DNA from: an uncultured Bacilli bacterium
GTDB lineage: Bacteria > Bacillota_I > Bacilli_A > RFN20 > CAG-449
Direction: 5' to 3'
Length of the DNA stretch: 7,600 nucleotides
NCBI GenBank assembly: GCA_947593895.1
Contig: CANQDY010000061.1
Coordinates: forward strand, 1-7,600
Below the pieces are notes generated by a model that saw only the letters and a program-made list of their open reading frames with translations, ran no database searches and was not told the DNA's origin. Below, in pieces: positions 6,695 through 7,600 of the stretch. The position numbers were made by a program, and so were the translations under genes. Every line of letters begins with the position of its first letter. Position 1 is the stretch's first letter.

Positions 6695-6946
6695 TTAACC
6701 TTTTAATCCTCTTGATTGACGATCCATGTCCTCAACAACAATATCATAAATTTCGCCTAATGAAGCACAATATTCTAAAACCTTCCATGGTTCATTTGTA
6801 TGATAATGAATTTTAATTAGTTCATCATCTCCAACCGCTAAAAGGCAATCGCCTTTGAAATTTTCAAAAAAATAATCTTGAATTTTATCTTCAGATAAAT
6901 CCTTTCCAGAAATTAATAATTGAGTATCATATCTAAATTCGATCAT
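6695..6946 (-). CDS. Stand-alone FakA middle-domain-like protein ('kinase to dihydroxyacetone kinase' type)
   Basis: This 83-residue protein resembles one segment of the fatty-acid kinase subunit FakA (YloV, DAK2 family): FRYDTQLLI (4-12), then KGDCLLAVGDDELIKIHYHTNEP (split across 31-53), KVLEYCASLGEIYDIVVEDM (55-74) and a terminal DRQSRGLKG. In FakA the equivalent region joins the nucleotide-binding and C-terminal domains and holds metal-binding Cys/His residues. Here His47 and His49 are kept, but the Cys of the YCTE block is Asp7. No kinase residues or DAK2 domain are present, so it cannot be a kinase by itself. The complete frame, an AAGGAG Shine-Dalgarno (11-base spacing to the ATG at 6946) and a clean C-terminus argue for a real short gene and against a fakA fragment. 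From memory similar short proteins occur in clostridia; I could not check this. Confidence 0.72.
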   Translation of the reverse strand: MIEFRYDTQLLISGKDLSEDKIQDYFFENFKGDCLLAVGDDELIKIHYHTNEPWKVLEYCASLGEIYDIVVEDMDRQSRGLKG

Positions 6947-6991
6947 ATAAAATAGTTCTCCTTGTACTTATATATTTATTTTAACTTGTTA

Positions 6992-7009
6992 ATCTTCATT
7001 TTTGAAGAT
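6992..7009. repeat. Perfect 7-bp inverted repeat with TTTT loop
   Basis: ATCTTCA (6992-6998) and TGAAGAT (7003-7009) form a perfect stem around TTTT. It lies between the 83-residue gene and the IS66 remnant. Neither strand has a T run directly after the stem, so it is a poor terminator. It may mark the left boundary of the transposase remnant or act in the leader of the gene to its left. Confidence 0.45.
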
Positions 7010-7276
7010 AAAAATATTTTTTAAAAATTTTATAGAAGTTGTAGATAATGTTTTTGTAGAAATGACAAGTAATATATCTGAAAGAGTCATTAAGCCATTT
7101 GCTATTGCAAAAAATAACTTCTTATTTAATGCATCTTGCGATGATGTTTCTTCTTCAACAATTATTTTTTCACTAAAAAAACAGTTAGAGCTAATTTATT
7201 AAATTCTCAAAAATATATAGCAAAAGATTTGAAACTAATTAAACATAATAATCAATTAAATAGTCTTTTGTCTTAG
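6993..7276 (+). pseudogene. IS66-family transposase C-terminal remnant, frameshifted
   Basis: Read on the plus strand, the frame through 7002-7202 gives SNISERVIKPFAIAKNNFLF followed by a segment with SSSTIIFSL. This matches the IS66 transposase end, where the norm is about NNLAERAIKPFVIGRKNWLF and then ASAxIYSLIETAK. The match breaks at the seven-A run 7175-7181. Moving one frame at that point continues with TVRANLLNSQKYIAKDLK, which fits the family's ETAKANGLNPYKYL, and stops at 7276. So one homopolymer indel splits the tail, and at least the first four fifths of the protein and any proper start are missing. The Arg-Lys of the RKN motif has also drifted to Lys-Asn. It is non-functional and is evidence of an old insertion. 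Confidence 0.7.
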
Positions 7277-7486
7277 AAAATTACTAAATCATATAATCTT
7301 TCTTAATTATATAGTTCGAGGCTTGTAAGCTAGTTATCTTTTACGTCTAGCTTATCTTTGTAATTGGCAATTTTGATAAATCAAAAATTAATATTGAAGC
7401 AAAAACTTTATTTAACGAAACAATTACTTATAAGTAAAGAACCACAATATTTACATGTGAATTTGGAATTGTCATTCATGCTTAAA
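7277..7486. other. Non-coding AT-rich stretch after the IS66 remnant
   Basis: No frame on either strand gives a recognisable product here. A short plus-strand frame ending with the TAA at 7487-7489 has no Shine-Dalgarno or family pattern. The only structure seen is the inverted repeat listed separately. The stretch is probably insertion-sequence debris plus intergenic DNA. Confidence 0.5.
7326..7354. repeat. 8-bp inverted repeat, possibly an IS66 end
   Basis: TAAGCTAG (7326-7333) and CTAGCTTA (7347-7354) are a perfect inverted repeat with a 13-base loop, extended by a G-T pair outside. IS66-family elements typically carry ends beginning GTAAGC. The left arm with its preceding G reads GTAAGCTAG, about 50 bases past the transposase remnant. 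The link to the element is a guess. Confidence 0.3.
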
Positions 7487-7531
7487 TAAAAAAATCATCT
7501 ATCAAAGTTCAATTTGGTAGATGTTTTTTTT
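7487..7531. terminator. Strong bidirectional Rho-independent terminator
   Basis: CATCTATCAAA (7496-7506) pairs with TTTGGTAGATG (7513-7523), giving 11 pairs with one G-U around GTTCAA. Eight Ts follow on the plus strand (7524-7531). On the minus strand the same stem is followed by ATTTTTTTA, so it can stop transcription both ways. No intact plus-strand gene precedes it in the window; it probably ends a gene entering from the right on the minus strand or a lost plus-strand gene. Confidence 0.85.
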
Positions 7532-7600
7532 ATCTTAAAAAGTTCAAACCCATAATACACGATAGGGTTCAAACTCTATATGACCCTAAACTATCACTTT

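Noticed and set aside
6946..6980. TATAAG as a -10 box for the 83-residue gene
   Set aside because: It lies only a few bases before the Shine-Dalgarno, so the transcript would start inside the ribosome binding site, and no matching -35 is at 17 bases.
7380..7489. Short plus-strand frame ending in LELSFMLK before the terminator
   Set aside because: No start signal, no recognisable motif, and it lies in decayed DNA after the IS66 remnant.
7569..7598. Possible C-terminal end (SYRV then TGA) of a gene entering from the right on the minus strand
   Set aside because: Only ten codons including the stop are visible and no family can be recognised; repeats in the same bases make it as likely to be non-coding.
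1..7600. CRISPR array, tRNA or rRNA genes
   Set aside because: No regularly spaced repeats and no cloverleaf or rRNA-like segments were found on either strand by eye.

Overview
This is a low-GC (strongly AT-rich) window from a Firmicutes-type bacterium. The support for that is an alanine T-box leader, the conserved alaS - ruvX - yrzB (DUF1292) gene order, AGGAG-like ribosome binding sites, and a lone DUF1294 protein. I would guess an Erysipelotrichia/Bacilli or deep Mollicutes-related lineage, but the window alone does not fix the taxon. Trp is encoded by TGG where I checked, and all six complete genes stop with TAA or TAG.

Right part (about 6990-7600): non-coding or decayed DNA. It holds the frameshifted C-terminal remnant of an IS66-family transposase on the plus strand (6993-7276), some inverted repeats, and a strong bidirectional terminator (7487-7531).

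Middle (6946 down to 5418, minus strand): three small to medium genes. They are a free-standing 83-residue domain related to the middle domain of the fatty-acid kinase FakA, a 92-residue DUF1294 membrane protein, and a DapA-like class I aldolase. The aldolase starts at TTG behind a hairpin that occupies its Shine-Dalgarno.

Core (5384 down to 1819, minus strand): a textbook unit of promoter, T-box leader with mutually exclusive antiterminator and terminator, alaS, ruvX, yrzB, and a terminator. The T-box couples AlaRS supply to uncharged tRNA-Ala. RuvX and the DUF1292 protein ride on the same message with 1-8 base gaps.

Left part (1777 down to 1, minus strand): a separate promoter drives a large protein cut by the window edge, with at least 535 residues present. 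It has an N-terminal J domain with intact HPD, a long charged coiled coil, one membrane span, TPR-like helices, and an RCC1-like repeat propeller. This membrane-anchored J-domain/propeller protein is the least conventional item in the window.
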